A DNA stretch of 64,000 nt from Sipunculus nudus (taxonomy: Eukaryota; Annelida; Sipuncula; Golfingiida; Sipunculidae): positions 25,099,479-25,163,478 of the forward strand of contig CM049321.1 of assembly GCA_026874595.1 (NCBI GenBank). Direction: 5' to 3'. The notes under the pieces are model-generated. The model ran no database searches and was not told the DNA's origin. It was given only the letters and a program-made list of their open reading frames with translations. Position 1 is the first letter of the stretch. Each line of letters begins with the position of its first letter. The translations under genes were made by a program, and so were the position numbers. Of the stretch, positions 1 through 10,975 are shown piece by piece.

Positions 1-944
1 CGAAATATGTTAAAACTTTGACAATCACAATAACAATTTATTTTTTTTATAAATTGTCTATCCCAAAATTGTGCTCTTAATCTCTATTTAAAATACGATG
101 AGATATACATAAAGCATAATTAGATAAAACAGATAAAGGTAAAGAGATTAAATTTTGTCTCAAATGATTTTACCAAAAGTAGCTTATTGTCACTAGAGAA
201 AAACTAAGTGCACAGTTCATCACGATAAATGATATTCTTTGAACAAGAAAGTCTTAATCTTCTTCATGAAAGTGACCAGATTATCTGTTTGTCTGAGTTC
301 GATGGGGAGACTGTTACACAAAGCTGGTCCCCCGACGCTGAAGGCTCTCTGAACAGTTAAAAGTGACTTTGTTTCTGACACATGGAGGAATTCGTGTTTT
401 CCAGATCATCCGGTTAGGTTTTGGCACATATGACTGGATCAGGTCTTTATTTAATATTGCCTGTTCTTTAAAAAAAATTCTAAGGCATAACGAACCCTGA
501 TAAACCTTATTATTCTTACTTTCAGAAAGATAACATGACCAGATCTTTATATGGGGTTGAATACAGAGCCGGCAGACATTAAGGTGACACTTTAAATTGA
601 CGGCTAGTCTGCAAGTGTTTTTTTTTTATTATATGTTTTCCATTTAAAAATAGTCATTGAACATGAAATAATATGATAATAATAATAATATTGTTAAACA
701 TGCAAAAATAATATAACAAAAGTAAATTTTATTATTTTATTTTTTAAAATAATATCCAAGAGGGTTAAACCTCATATCCGTATATATATATACTGAAAAT
801 GAGAATTAAAAAAATATGTTCATGTTTTATGGACCTGAAAGACCATCTGACACAAGTGCGGGAACTGACCCTATAAATTTATAAATCATATGATTGTTTT
901 AAATGACCAGAGAGAAATTTCCATAGTATTTATATAAACATACA
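1..944 (+). other. Intron 3 of P450 gene A, dispersed-repeat part
   Basis: The opening bases match the sequence about 45 bp downstream of exon 3 in gene B (from about 28562), so the window begins just inside intron 3 of the first P450 copy. The stretch holds a dispersed repeat around 250-450 (its copies contain a 'gttcgatggggagact' core) that recurs at 5491-6000, 28562-29110, 42760-43260 and 61984-62290. An AT-rich tract with a short TA run follows at about 780-795. No coding exon is seen. Confidence 0.75.
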
Positions 945-1480
945 GGTATACTTGAGGACTAGAGGGACATATCGTGTAGTAATTACATAAACATACCGAA
1001 ATACTACAGGACAAGAGGGACATATCGTTAGTAATTACATTAACATACCGAAATACTACAGGACTAGAGGGACATGTCGTTAGTAATTACATAAATATAG
1101 AGAAATACTACAGGACTAAAGGGACATGTCGTTAGTGATTACATAAACATAGAGAAATACAGGACTAGAGGGACATGTCGTTCTGATAATATAAACATAC
1201 AGAAATAATCCAGAGGACTAGAGGAATATGTTTGGAATAAACATAAATATGTTTTAGATAAACATAGAGAAATACTATGGAGGACTAAAAGGACATGTCG
1301 TTAGTAATTACATAAATACACAGAAATACCAGAAAATATGGGGACATATCGTTAGTAATTACATAAAGAAATACTAGAGGACAATAGGGACATGTCGTTG
1401 GCAATAACATACACACACAGACTTACTAGAGGACTAGATGGACATGTCGTTAGAAAATACATAAATATAGAAAATACATA
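945..1480. repeat. 52-bp minisatellite array, intron 3 of gene A
   Basis: Imperfect tandem copies of a monomer of about 52 bp. Each copy carries the blocks 'ggacatgtcgttagtaatta', 'cataaacatagagaaatact' and 'agaggactagag'. Period 52 is not a multiple of 3 and no frame stays open, so it is not coding. The same array sits before every exon 4 copy in the window and is the target of three LTR insertions elsewhere. Confidence 0.9.
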
Positions 1481-1705
1481 CATTTTACAAACGTAAATAT
1501 TTCATGCATTAAAAATTTGATCTGTGTAGTTCACTACTTTGTGAAATCGTGAAATGCCAACCCTCGCGAAACACTAAATAAAAAAAAATTGGAAAACTCA
1601 AAATTTTAACCACGCGAACATGAAATGAACCACAGATATCCCGGAAAAAAGTAGGCACATTTATGCATTTTCTTCTAAGGTAAAAAATATTTCTTTTCTA
1701 TCAAG
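1481..1705 (+). other. Intron 3 of gene A, acceptor-proximal segment
   Basis: Conserved, AT-rich end of intron 3, found again before each exon 4 copy (about 6850-7295, 37461-38043, 48291-48853, 62801-63375). It includes a GCGAAA/CGCGAA-rich patch that looks like a dispersed element. The intron ends in a pyrimidine-rich tract plus AAG, a less common acceptor triplet. Confidence 0.7.
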
Positions 1706-1940
1706 TGCCTTCGCTACGGAGATGTTTTTCCATTCACCGTACCTCATGCACCAGCAGAAGACTCGACGATCAACGGATTCAACATCCCCAAGGGCACAGT
1801 GATTTTGGCCAACCTTCACGGAGTGCATTATGACCCTACGATCTGGGGAGACCCAGACAGGTTCCGACCGTGGCGCTTCCTAACGGACGATGGGAGAATA
1901 AACACAGAGTTGTCTTCATGTATTGCTCCATTTTCTGTTG
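1706..1940 (+). CDS. Cytochrome P450 (CYP2 clan) gene A, exon 4
   Basis: The 235-nt exon encodes the stretch from CLRYGDVFPF through APFSVG. It supplies the last three residues of the K-helix ExxR (C-L-R), the beta-sheet substrate-pocket segment, the PERF-like DRFRPWRFL, and the start of the haem loop, which continues in exon 5. It opens after an AAG acceptor in phase 0 and ends at a GT donor in phase 1, exactly as in gene B. No stop or frameshift is seen. The glutamate of ExxR would come from exon 3, outside the window. Expected product: a membrane-bound haem monooxygenase of the endoplasmic reticulum; substrate unknown. Confidence 0.92.
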
Positions 1941-3560
1941 GTATGAAGTTTTACTGTATTTGCTTTCATTCCTTACTCTTATCATGTATTAGTATACGAG
2001 TCTATCCTTGTTGATGCGACGACGTCCTGTGCCGACATTATCCTTATTATAATCTCCACTTATGCAAAGGTGAAGATATTTGTTTTTGGCATTTTCCTTC
2101 TTCTTATAATAATTAGTATTACCATTATTATCCCTAGCTATCCATAGATGAAGATATTTGCTTTTGGCATTATTATCTCCAACCACTCATAGGTGAAAAT
2201 TTCAGCTTTTAGCATCATTATCTCAACCTATTCATAGGTGAAGATATTGCTTTTAGCGTCATTATATCGACCTATTCATTTGTAAGATATTTGTTTATAG
2301 TATTAGTATCTCCAACTATTCATAAGTAAATATATTTGTTTTAATATTATTATCTCAACCTATTCTTAGGTAAAGTTATTTGTTTTTGTCATTGTTATCT
2401 TCACGTATTCATAGGTGAAGATATTTGTTTTTAGTATTATTATCTCCACCTAAGCATAGGCATTCTTCTTTTGGTATTATTATTCTTCTTATTTTCTTAT
2501 TATTCTGCCACTTTTTTCATGTGATTTCGTTCTCACTAACCCCAACTATGGGTCTTTTACTTTGAGTTTAAGTGTACTTGACCATTTTTTCAAGGTCACA
2601 GGTGTCAAAAAGGGAGATTTTTATTTTTATTTGTAATGTCGATTTTCTTCTTTTCTATAAGGGATACAGGCAAATGGATAAAAAAGCAATCACCAAATCT
2701 GATTCCAAACATTTGTAGGGCAGTATCTTGGAATTCATTCATTAGAACCATATGTTATAGGTATCTCAGAGCCTCTCTGTTATGCTATGTTTCAATAAAA
2801 ATATTTGCCCCAAAAGTTTGAAACGTAAACCTAAGGATCATGTGTAATTTACAATGTTGGAGCAGGGTTGGTAACGATATCTTTAAAAACTTAACATGCC
2901 AATGACGGAAACGTTACGTCACCATTTCCGACTCATCCGTCAACACTGAAGAAGGAATTTCAATTCTCTTCTACAGTACTTTGGTTCTAATTAAAACGTA
3001 ACATAATACAAACAATGTACAAATTGTAGATGGCCATTTTGCATTAAATACGTAAGACATAAAGTTTATACACTGACTGTCAGTTAACAAGAATACTTCG
3101 CTTTACTGTTACAATCAGATTTTAATAGGCATCAACCCCTCTGCGATAGTCACTTCCGGTGAATTCCGGTCGGTACTGTTCGACACACATATCCTGCTAA
3201 GCTGCTTGACCCAGAACTTAATATCTCCAGGGAAAGAGCAAATTTTGGTCATTATATCTTTATTACATTTTTATACGCCCCGTCATATGATAGGAGTATA
3301 ATGGTATACCCACCGTCCTTCCGCGATAACTTACCGAAGTTTAATTGAATGTTCAAGATAACTCAGAAATGATAAAAAAGAACAACTTATTAAATGTTGG
3401 GAGTGATCTTGATGACCATCTGGAACAAGGATTTTTTTAGGGAAAATGCTGCATTCCTGACATTGCCATATTGGGATAATGAGCTGCGTTGGCGGAGGCC
3501 TGCCTCCTCTCAGTTCAAATTTCTAGTTAACATCAAATACATTTAGTAATTGTGTTTTAG
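1941..3560 (+). other. Intron 4 of P450 gene A
   Basis: GT donor after 1940, TTTTAG acceptor ending at 3560. It begins with a hairpin-bearing minisatellite. From about 2640 a dispersed repeat is shared with intron 4 of the other copies. From about 3280 to 3520 lies a degenerate short element ending in 'ttggcggagg', related to the CTCCGCCA element at 8302-8552. Small open frames here (for example 2636-2821) are not conserved as protein between copies. Confidence 0.8.
2030..2475. repeat. Hairpin minisatellite at the start of intron 4 (gene A)
   Basis: Tandem units of about 45-50 bp of the type 'attattatctcc', 'acctattcataggtg', 'aagatatttg'. The better-preserved monomers contain the inverted repeat CACCTA-ttca-TAGGTG. 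The same array follows exon 4 at 38370-38840 and from 63710 to the right edge. Confidence 0.85.
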
Positions 3561-3751
3561 GAAAGCGAAACTGTCCTGGGGAAGCTCTCGCGAGGATGGA
3601 GCTGTTTCTCTTCACGTGCCGGCTGCTACAAAGGTTCACGTTTTCCCCACCAGATGGCGATGATCTTGATAAGGTCGACGGAATCTTGGCATTAACCTTT
3701 ATGCCCAGTCCGCATAAGATAATGGTCCGTCTGAGAGAAAATGAACGATAA
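3561..3751 (+). CDS. Cytochrome P450 gene A, exon 5 (haem-binding, C-terminal)
   Basis: The 191-nt exon joins in phase 1 to exon 4 and reads [18 protein letters not shown]... to RLRENER and a TAA at 3749-3751. Together with PFSV from exon 4 it completes FxxGxRxCxG (FSVGKRNCPG); the cysteine is the haem-iron thiolate ligand. The L-helix follows directly. Compared with gene B it has Asn instead of Ser before the cysteine, and a few conservative changes near the end. Intact in the window, so gene A may be functional if its first three exons, beyond the left edge, are too. Confidence 0.93.
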
Positions 3752-4157
3752 ATCATAATTAATCATAATTATTCTTTTAATCGAACATTATATGTGAGTG
3801 CAGGTGTTGCGCTGGTTACCACGTTTGGTTCTTCAAAATAGACAGATTTTTACTTTAACCGGATATATACAGTTTTTTTTTATATTGTAAATGTTTTGGC
3901 TCAGATAACCACCACCATTTTTAAAGAGACTAGCTTTACCAAGAATAATTGAAATAATGAAATAATATTTGAAATCATGTATAATGCAACATCTCTGTAA
4001 AGATACCTTTATATTCAATGAAAATGATTATTAACATGGAAATTTACTGACACGCGACTGATATGTCATGACCCCTTCATTCCCCTCCTCCACCCCTGTC
4101 TTTACGTTACATATTTGTAATATGTAGATGTGTTTCTAATTTCTAATCACATAAGCC

Positions 4158-4203
<46 letters not shown>

Positions 4204-4235
4204 GAAATAATCTTGGAAATAATCAGTCTTTCCGC

Positions 4236-4286
4236 GGTCACACAGGGCTCTAATGAGCCGATGAGGCGAAACCGGCGGTAGTGACC
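4236..4286 (+). ncRNA. Hammerhead-ribozyme-like three-way junction, copy 1
   Basis: The outer stem GGTCAC/GTGACC encloses CTAATGA, then GCC-GATGA-GGC (stem II), GAA, then ACC-GGC-GGT (stem III), then A. This is the strand order of a type I hammerhead: CUGAUGA, stem II, GAAA, short stem III, NUH with H = A. Two points argue against activity: the usually invariant G of CUGAUGA is A here, and eight unpaired bases (ACAGGGCT) separate the outer stem from the core. A second copy near 41429 keeps both inner stems while both loops have changed. Confidence 0.4.
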
Positions 4287-4295
4287 CAATGTTTC

Positions 4296-4298
<3 letters not shown>

Positions 4299-4342
<44 letters not shown>
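4299..4342. repeat. (AT)n microsatellite
   Basis: An uninterrupted AT dinucleotide run of roughly 20 units directly follows the hammerhead-like motif. A longer, interrupted AT tract occupies the same place in unit B. Confidence 0.95.
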
Positions 4343-4345
<3 letters not shown>

Positions 4346-4475
4346 GTTTATGTAATTGTAAATAAAACTGGTCCTTGTAAAATCATGTGTCAGGCAAAAA
4401 CAACTATGAAGTACAATTTTATATTTATAATTTAGATACAACATTGTAATATCATACCAATAATTTTATCCGTCG

Positions 4476-4706
4476 TCACATGAAATACCCACTCTTCTTT
4501 ATTATCTGTAACCCTTGCTCTATCTGTATCTTGTAAAAACATAGAATAAATGGATTTCTATACTCGAATGCCCTTTGAAATGCCCTTCCCCTCGCGATCA
4601 AGTGCGCCCAAAATTTGCAGCGGTTCAAAAAGATATTACGTTCATACTTTTCTAGTCTTGCAGCGTATCTTAGCTTCTTGTACTGCAGATGTCTTTTTTC
4701 TGGCAT
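4476..4706 (-). pseudogene. Possible Penelope-like element ORF relic
   Basis: The minus strand is open for 76 codons. The basic stretch LEKYERNIFLNRC followed by LIARG resembles, from memory, the conserved N-terminal segment of Penelope-like retroelement proteins (a Lys/Arg-rich helix, then FLxRC, then a short gap, then IPxG). A copy with a stop and substitutions lies at about 41860-42005, and a shorter piece at about 51410-51465. No reverse-transcriptase domain is visible nearby. It could equally be a chance ORF in a conserved flank. Confidence 0.3.
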
Positions 4707-5490
4707 AATCGTTTGCCTGTTGCACCGATGCTTCTTTGTATGTTGAAGATAAGCTTATATTATTTATCTATCATTTTAGATTAGTTTTACAGTCTTACTT
4801 TTTCATTCACATTTGTATTGTAACTTGTATTATAATTTTAATTGTCATGTTGATAATAAATTTCTTGTTTTTTTTATATCTGGAACAGGGCTCTGCTTAC
4901 AACAGAAGTGTTGTTCTGATGCAGGCTACCCTGCATAATGTAGTGATTAATCAATAAATATATTAGTCCGTACAACCCGGAGTTAATTAGTGATATTAAG
5001 TTTGTTTTTAAGTGTGACTAAGCTGTGAGAGAGTTTGTTTTATCCCTCATGCATAGTTATCAAAACCGACCCGAGAGACAAACCTCTCATATTTATAACC
5101 CGAAATAGACTGGAGAATAGGATTCATTTTTGCTGCATTTATGCTGTAAATGACTTCTAGAATACTTTCTGTGAGAAACGAAAAAGGGAACTTTAGTAAT
5201 AGTCTAGTAGGCTTATAGTTAACACAACATAATGTTTGTAATCCATGCGACTATAAAGTGATCTTACTTGTTTAAATTCCATCACTAAACTTAAAGAGCA
5301 AATTTCTTTGGTAGCTGTTGATAAGAAGTGGTCATTATGTTTTTACACATACGATTCTGTTCCTGCATCTTGTCGACTTCTCTTCCACAATAGCTTACAA
5401 ATTAACGGTCATGTCCCAAGTTTAGCTGAAGACTGAAGTGAATGTAAATTCGCATGGAGGCAGTTATAGCCCAATAACTACCGGTAGGAG

Positions 5491-6169
5491 TCGATCCCCA
5501 AATTGTGCTCAATATCATCATTTATAATACATTAAGATAAACATAAAACAAGGTATGATAAACAGTTTAAGTTAAAGAGATTTAATTTCTTTCTTAAGTA
5601 ATTTTACTAAAAGTAGCTTATTGCTACTAGAGAAAACTTAGTGCACTGTTCATCACGATAAATGCTATTCCTTGAACAAGACAGTCTTTAGCTTCTTCAT
5701 GAAAGTGACTAGATTATCAGTTTGTTTGAGTTCGATTGGGAGACTAACACAAGGCTGGTCCCTCGACTTTGAAGGCTCTGTGAGCAGACTTTGTTTTTGG
5801 AACATGAAGGAATTACTGGTTTTCAGATCTCAGGTTACAATTTGGCAAATATGACTGTATCAGCTCTACATTTAATGTTGTCTGTTCTCTAAATAAAATA
5901 CTGCGGCATAACGATCCCTGATAAACCGTATTATTTATACTTGTGGAAACAAAACATATGACGAGATATTTAGGCTAACCCTTAAATCAGTAAATATAAT
6001 CTGAAAATAAGAATTTTAAAGAATGTGCAAGCGGAGACCGAAAAAGAGGCACGCGTCGCCTGAAAAAAAAAACTGTTATGGAGCTGAACGAATACTGACA
6101 CACGTGCGGGAACTGACCATATAAATTGTTTTCTTTCGGTCACTTTGCACGGAATGATATGATCGGTTA
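5491..6169 (+). other. Duplicated intron 3 sequence leading into the decayed 3' module (unit A)
   Basis: This repeats the start of intron 3 (compare 50-600 and 28610-29110), placing a second intron 3/exon 4/exon 5 block downstream of exon 5. It contains the dispersed 'gttcgattgggagact' repeat. No exon 3 copy precedes it, so the duplication began inside intron 3. Confidence 0.75.
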
Positions 6170-6845
6170 AAAATTACTAGAGGGACATGTCCTCAGTAAT
6201 TGTATAAACATACAGATATACCAAAGGACTATGGAGACATGGCGTTTGTAATTACTTAAACAAACAGAAATACTGCAGGTCTAGAGGGACATGCCGTTTG
6301 TTATAACATAACCTTACAAAAATACTAGAGGAATAGTGGGTCATGTCGTAAGTAATTACATAAACGTATAGAAATACTACATGACTAAAGGGAAATGTCT
6401 TAATTTTTACATAAACATTCAGAAATACTACATGACTAGCGGGACATGTTGTTAGCAATTGCATGAACATTCAGAAATACTACAGGACTAGAGGGACATG
6501 TTATTAGCAATTACATGAACATACAGAAATACTACATGACCAGAAGGACTTGTCGTTAGCAATTACGTAAACATAGAGGGATACTAGAGGACTAGCGGGA
6601 CATGTCATTAGTAATTACATAAACATACAGAAATATAATAGGACTAGAGGGACATGTCGTTAGTAGGTAGGTATATAAACATAGAGACATACTAGAGGAC
6701 TAGAGGGACCTGTCGTTAGCAATTACATAAACATTCAAAATTACTACATGACTAGAGGGACATGTCGTTGGTAGTTACATATACATACAGAAATACTAGA
6801 GGACTAGCGGGACATGTCGATGGTAGTTACATACACATACAGACG
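6170..6845. repeat. 52-bp minisatellite array before decayed exon 4 (unit A)
   Basis: About a dozen imperfect copies of the same monomer as at 945-1480. Minus-strand open frames through the array (for example 6252-6470) merely repeat the monomer and shift frame each period. Confidence 0.9.
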
Positions 6846-7295
6846 TACAGCAAAAAAGGTGAAATCTACTTTATACTGTAGGCTCAATGACATCTTATTT
6901 ATACTTCGTATATTTGAAGGGTAGCGAAGCAAAATGTCCACATTATTTATAAAAGCAGTTCTTTCATTATATCCATGAATCAAATATTGATATGAATATT
7001 GAATATATGAGATCTTTTACATTATCTGTCTATAATAAACGAAAATTTCTATATTGAACAAGATGTCTCCCGCGTAAAACAATATGTTAAATATTTCATT
7101 CATTAAAAATTTGTTCTATGTAGTTCACTACGTGATGAGATCCTTTAATCCTAACCCTCGCGAAACGCTAATTAAAAAAGTGAAAATCGCGAAAATTTTA
7201 CCAAGCGAACATGAAGCCAACCACAGTAATCCAGGAAAAATAAGCACCTTTTCTGAATTTTCTTCTAAAGCAGAAAATATTTCTTTTCTATCATG
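6846..7295 (+). other. Decayed intron 3 end (unit A)
   Basis: Homologous to the acceptor-proximal part of intron 3, including the GCGAAA-rich patch. The acceptor AAG of the intact copies is ATG here (7293-7295), so the splice site is lost. Confidence 0.7.
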
Positions 7296-7531
7296 TTCCT
7301 TCGCCACGGAGACGTTGTACCGTTCGCTATACCTCATGCACCAACATAAGACACTACGATAAAATTGATTGACCAACGCCAAGGGCACTGTGATTATGGC
7401 CTACTCCATGGAGTGCATAAGGACCCAGCGGTCTGGGCGGACCTAGTCAGATTCCGGCCGTGGCGCTTCCTAACGGACGATGGATGAATGAACACAGCGT
7501 TGTCGTCATATGTTGCTCCATTTTCATGTTG
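7296..7531 (+). pseudogene. P450 exon 4 pseudo-copy (unit A)
   Basis: Clearly homologous to exon 4, with the DRFRPWRFL-encoding region and CCTCATGCACCA still recognisable. It is broken by indels, an in-frame TGA in the segment corresponding to the end of the PERF region ('gatggatgaatg'), and loss of both the acceptor and the GT donor ('catgttgctatg' replaces 'gttggtatg'). The same lesions occur in the unit B copy (48854-49077), so decay preceded duplication of the whole unit. Confidence 0.9.
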
Positions 7532-8609
7532 CTATGCAGTTTTACTGTACAGACAAATGACAAAATGCCATCACCCAATGTGATTCCCAACATTTGTATG
7601 GCAACATTTTGGAATTTATTCATGCAGAACCATATGAAATGGGGATCTCAGCTCTTATCAGTTAGGCTTTTCATTTCAATATAAATATTTGATCTTAAAG
7701 CACCATGACTGTGTCATGAACAATGTAAGAGTGCATAGGGAAGGTTGGTAGTAATATCATTAATAGCTCTAGAATAACATGCCAATTACGGAAACGTGAA
7801 CCATTTCCGATCCGTCCGTCAACACTGAAGAAGAATTTCAATTCTCTTCTACAGTACTTTAGTTCTAAATAAAATGTTACATAATAATAATAATTAGGTC
7901 AATAGAGCAAAGCTGAAGGTCACAATAGAGGTCTAAATGCCAAATTGTAGATGACCATTTCACATTAACTACTTAAGACATGAAGTTTATACGATGACTC
8001 TCAGTTAACAAGGATACTTCGCTTTATTTTTATAATCACTTCCTGTAATTTCCGGTCCGGTACGCATCTAACCTCATGAACTTTATATCACTAGGAAAAA
8101 AACCTAGTTGGTAATGATGTCTTTATTACTTTTTAAGAATATGCAATATGAGAAAACGTTAGTCACCATTTCAGCTTATCTGTTAAAAGATGGAATGGGA
8201 AAATGTAATTTCTGTTATCCAAATATAGTTTTTTCGAAACTATTACGTGGAGATTCGTAATCTTCGCATGACAGTTACAATAAGTCTTGTTAATATTATT
8301 ACCTCCGCCAAGCGCGGGTTGTTTTACCTGGCGTTGGATTGTCTGATTGTCTGTCTATTCGCAACACACTTAAAACAGTGATAACGGAGTTTGATGAATT
8401 GTTCAGGATAGCGTAGCAAAGATAGAAAGAACAAATTATTAAATTTTGGTGTGATCTTGATTACCATCTGGATCCAGGAATCTTTTTAAGGAAAATGCAG
8501 CATTTCTGACGTTGCAATTTGGGGATAATGAGCTGCGTTGGCGGAGGACAGCCTTCTCTCAGTTCAAATTTCTAGTTTATAGAAAATACATTTAGTATAT
8601 GTGTTTCAG
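7532..8609 (+). other. Decayed intron 4 (unit A)
   Basis: Homologous to intron 4 but without the hairpin minisatellite. It contains the dispersed repeat from about 7560 and a short DNA-element-like block at 8302-8552. A CAG acceptor (8607-8609) is still present. Confidence 0.7.
8302..8552. mobile_element. Short MITE-like element with CTCCGCCA/TGGCGGAG ends
   Basis: A block of about 250 bp begins 'acctccgccaag' and ends 'gttggcggagg', so its ends form an imperfect inverted repeat; it has no ORF. Recognisable relatives lie at 49870-50120 and, with altered 5' ends, in introns 4 of genes A and B. I recall sequences of this type as abundant in molluscs and other animals; not checked. Confidence 0.55.
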
Positions 8610-8788
8610 GAAAGCGATCCTGTCCTGTGTAAGCTTTAGCGAGGATGGAGCTGTTTCTCTTCTCGTAAAGTCTGCCACAAGGTCCACCAGATGGCGTTGA
8701 TCTTGATAAGGTTGACGGGATCTTAGCATTAACCTTTTTGTCCTGTCCATATAAGATAATGGTCCGTCTGAGAGAAAATGATGGATAA
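8610..8788 (+). pseudogene. P450 exon 5 pseudo-copy (unit A)
   Basis: Reads GKRSCP and then meets a stop where intact exons have GGG GAA. A 12-nt stretch around the RFTFSP codons is deleted, giving 179 nt instead of 191. The acceptor and the terminal TAA are kept. The unit B copy shares the TAA and the deletion. Confidence 0.92.
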
Positions 8789-10038
8789 ATTATAATTATA
8801 GTTAAAAAATCGAACGTTAAAAGTGGCTGGAAAAAACGGATTCATGTAAATTGTGTAATCATAAAAGCATTTAAAGTTATTAACATGGAAATTTACTTAC
8901 ACGTGACTGATATGTATTGACCCCTTCGATGGGGCACCCATTCCCTTCGCCACCAGCTCTTTCTCTCTTTCTCTCCCCCTCTCTCTCTCTCTATCTCTCT
9001 AAAATACTAATATACGAGAATAGAGTTGCATGGATTGTTAAATATTTGTAACACTTAGGTGTATTTGTAATTTTTTGTTGTTTTTTTTACGTGATCATAA
9101 GTTCCTTTTATTTTATATCTCGAACAGCAGAAGTACTTACAACAGAAGCGTTCTTTTGGTGTAGGCCACTCTGCAGAGTGTACCAATAAATTAAAAAAAA
9201 AATAGTTTAGTCAGCACAATCCGGAGATAATTTGCGTCATTAAATGTGTCATTAAGTGTGACTAAGCCGTGAGAGGCTTTATGTTGTCCCTCATGCACAG
9301 GTTATGTTTTTTTTTAAAAACCGACGCTTGAGACAATACACATTCATAACTCAACCCAAATGGACTGGAAAATAAGACGCGTTCTTGTTGCTTTGTGCTG
9401 TAAACGACCTCTAGAATATCTTCGTTGAGAAAAACGACGAAGGGAGTTCAGAAATGGCGATGTAGGCCTATTTTTAATACAATAGAATATTATGTTTGTA
9501 TTCCATGCAAATGTATTGTGAATTTGCTTGTTTTGCTTCTATCACTGAACGAAAAGAACAAATTCGTTTGGTAGCTATTGATTTTTACACATACGAGACT
9601 GTTCCTGTATCTCATTGACTTTGAATAGCAATAGCTTACCATGAATGTAAATTCTCATGTAGGCAGTTATAGACCGGTTATCTATAATAGTAGGTAGATG
9701 CTTATCTTCACGATTTTTCATACGAATAATATAATAAACATACACATACATGTCTTAACTCATGAAAAATTATATGTCTTGCACAGTCAAACCCAAACAA
9801 CCTCCGGCTCGACCATTGGTCTTCACATTAGTCGCGTCGGCATCCCAATTATCTAAACATCCGGTCACCATCAAGGTCAATCTGGAATTTATATCATAAA
9901 AAAACCCTCAGTAGTGAGGAGAGGAACCTGGACACAGGAAAAAGGGTTTCCGGAGGAACCATTGGATCCAGATTGCACCTGTTGGGCTCCTAAAAGAACC
10001 ATCAAGAACCCCTTTTTCCTTAGTTTTTATGTCTGTAT
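8789..10038. other. 3' flank of the decayed module (unit A)
   Basis: Homologous to 50358-52597. It contains a CT-rich microsatellite (about 8960-9000), and otherwise no gene. It ends at the 4-bp target duplication of Gmr1-1. Confidence 0.6.
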
Positions 10039-10042
10039 GTCT

Positions 10043-10817
10043 TGTTGCATGGACGTCACCCGGACATCGGAGGATGGCGCCACGAAGTGGTGTGGCCGCC
10101 CCCGTTTCCACGCTTATGGATCCACCCCGCTATCAGTGACTACTGACGCGCTTTGAGAAACATAAAAACTATTCTTGGACCATTCAGTACTGGTTTTGCA
10201 GTTCTGCCGGCGCTATCGTTTCTCTCAAGCAAAACCACAAACTTCTGCGGTTTTCACCCATTGTTGAAAGCCTATAAAACGAACTCGCCTGCAGTACGAG
10301 GCGGGACTTTTGACTTCGCCAACGCCACGTTGCTGTTATCCCCGGGGACCGTGACCGTGGGCTCTTGGTCCCCAAGCCCACGGAATGCCATGAAACACGC
10401 CATGAACTTTATTATTTAGGAAGAGGAGAGACTTTATGTTTGTTTGGTGCCACATGGATTAATACAGGACTTCAGTTTTGTGTGTGCCCAAATTATGTGT
10501 TGATGATGGACTTCAGTTTTGTGTGTGCCCGAATTATGTGTTGATGATGGACTTCAGTTTCTCGTTTACCGGATTCAGTTAAGTATTTCGTTACAGTTCG
10601 TTATTTAGAGACTCAGTTTTCGTCAGAGACTTGGTTATAAATTACGTTATGTATTGACTATTATATTATTTGTGTATGAATGTAAATATTGTAATCTAGT
10701 AATATAGTACTGTTTTTGCACCCATATTTTGGTTACGTATTCATTTGAAGAGAACGTGTCTGAGCATATGTTTAACGGTTCGGCCCGAGTTGTTTGGTGT
10801 GAAAAGGGACCGTAACA
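10043..10817 (+). repeat. 5' LTR of Gmr1-1
   Basis: Begins TGTTGCATGG, ends CCGTAACA. A TATAAA box lies at about 10273. From 10467 a 41-bp direct repeat (starting 'ggacttcagttttgtgtgtg') is present twice plus a partial third copy. An 88-codon ORF (10153-10419) occurs identically in both LTRs because the LTRs are identical; nothing suggests it is a protein. Confidence 0.95.
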
Positions 10818-10820
10818 TAA

Positions 10821-10838
10821 TGGCGACCGCGACGAGAC
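10821..10838 (+). promoter_or_regulatory. Primer-binding site of Gmr1-1
   Basis: TGGCGACCGCGACGAGAC starts 3 nt after the LTR end. The leading TGG complements a tRNA CCA end. I could not name the tRNA with confidence. Confidence 0.7.
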
Positions 10839-10975
10839 CCTGTATTTCGTAATAACGGCTACATTTGGATGTAAAATTTCACAGTGGTCTCTATAACTTC
10901 TAGTTATTGAACTAGTATTTAACTACAATTGAACTCGTATATTTCTCAGACACGTTATCTTGATACTTTGCAAAT

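Larger units (their letters stand above)
3752..5490. other. 3' flank of P450 gene A
   Basis: AT-rich sequence shared with the 3' flank of gene B (40901-42760) and, more weakly, with the flanks of both decayed modules. It contains a TA/GT microsatellite (about 4158-4200), the hammerhead-like motif, an AT tract and a minus-strand ORF relic, listed separately. AATAAA-type sites occur at about 4355, 4540 and 4955; none can be assigned as the used poly(A) signal. Confidence 0.6.

Noticed and set aside
945-1480. CRISPR-like array of direct repeats
   Set aside because: The host is a eukaryote, the repeats are contiguous diverged monomers without unique spacers, and no cas genes are present.
2636-2821. 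Small ORF in intron 4 with relatives near 7460 and 39060
   Set aside because: The DNA is similar in all copies, but the reading frame is not kept; it looks like a dispersed repeat.
6252-6470. 72-codon minus-strand ORF with repeated SHVVFL-VYV motifs, also at 46285-46482
   Set aside because: It is the 52-bp minisatellite translated. The period shifts frame each unit and stops appear irregularly.
10153-10419. 88-codon ORF found identically at 16147-16413
   Set aside because: Both copies are in the two LTRs of one recent element, so identity reflects recent transposition, not protein conservation.
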